From Hippopus hippopus (lineage: Eukaryota; Mollusca; Bivalvia; Cardiida; Cardiidae), in contig OX328099.1 in NCBI GenBank assembly GCA_946811185.2, positions 72,296,714 to 72,360,713 of the forward strand: 64,000 bases of DNA, read 5' to 3'. Positions 63,945 through 64,000 of this stretch are shown here, piece after piece (positions within the stretch are counted from its first letter, which is position 1; each line of letters opens with the position of its first letter). Below the pieces are notes generated by a model. That model saw nothing but the letters and a program-made list of their open reading frames with translations. It did not search any database and was not told the origin of the DNA. The position numbers were made by a program, and so were the translations under genes.

Positions 63945-64000
63945 AACCCTTATCCTGCTAGATAAGTTAAGTAAAAATTTCAAGCCAATAATAAAAAACC
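63945..64000 (-). repeat. HP-A element cut by the window end
   Basis: AACCCTTATCCTGCTAGATA and AATTTCAAGCCAATAATAAA are the terminal part of an inverted HP-A copy. Confidence 0.7.

Overview
This window looks like nuclear DNA of a bivalve mollusc, probably a heterodont clam. That is my inference. It rests on low coding density, GT-AG introns, two secreted C1q-domain genes, tRNA-derived SINEs, and dense hairpin MITEs and pearl-like tandem-repeat elements of the kind described from bivalves. I cannot name the species. There is no bacterial-type operon, CRISPR array or rRNA. Most of the 64 kb is interspersed repeat.

Four genes can be supported. (1) A three-exon secreted coiled-coil/C1q-domain gene on + at 7142-9379 (270 aa). 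(2) A paralogue with the same exon design on + at 17711-29257 (277 aa). Its introns are swollen by a Tc1-like transposase relic, SINEs, a hAT-like element and a pearl-like element of about 3.3 kb. (3) A coiled-coil protein gene of unknown function on - at 37113-38888, whose 5' end is not resolved. (4) A complete tafazzin gene (cardiolipin transacylase) on + at 52936-63875, eight exons, 270 aa, with the acyltransferase motifs HRSLCD and FPEG intact.

Layout: 1-2300 holds a possible gene 3' end and a decayed LTR/gag relic on -. 2885-6045 is a pearl-like element with three kinds of tandem array. 6050-7080 is MITEs. 7142-9379 is C1q gene 1. 10570-14530 is a diverged minisatellite of about 36 bp interrupted by a MITE. 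14900-16990 is SINEs and MITEs. 17711-29257 is C1q gene 2. 29260-37100 is gene-poor (SINEs, MITEs, an inverted duplication). 37113-38888 is the coiled-coil gene. 39000-52900 is gene-poor, with microsatellites, MITEs and a nested Harbinger-like element. 52936-63875 is tafazzin, with MITEs, a 56-bp minisatellite and an element with long terminal inverted repeats in its introns.

The genes do not form a pathway. The C1q pair is a local duplication of probable pattern-recognition proteins, and tafazzin is a mitochondrial housekeeping gene. The strongest unusual signals are the paired pearl-like elements with higher-order tandem arrays, several nested insertions with readable target duplications, and a TIR element carrying an open reading frame inside the last tafazzin intron. 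I found no convincing new multi-gene system. Repeat-family names such as HP-A to HP-M are my own labels. Repeat boundaries are by eye and may be off by tens of bases.
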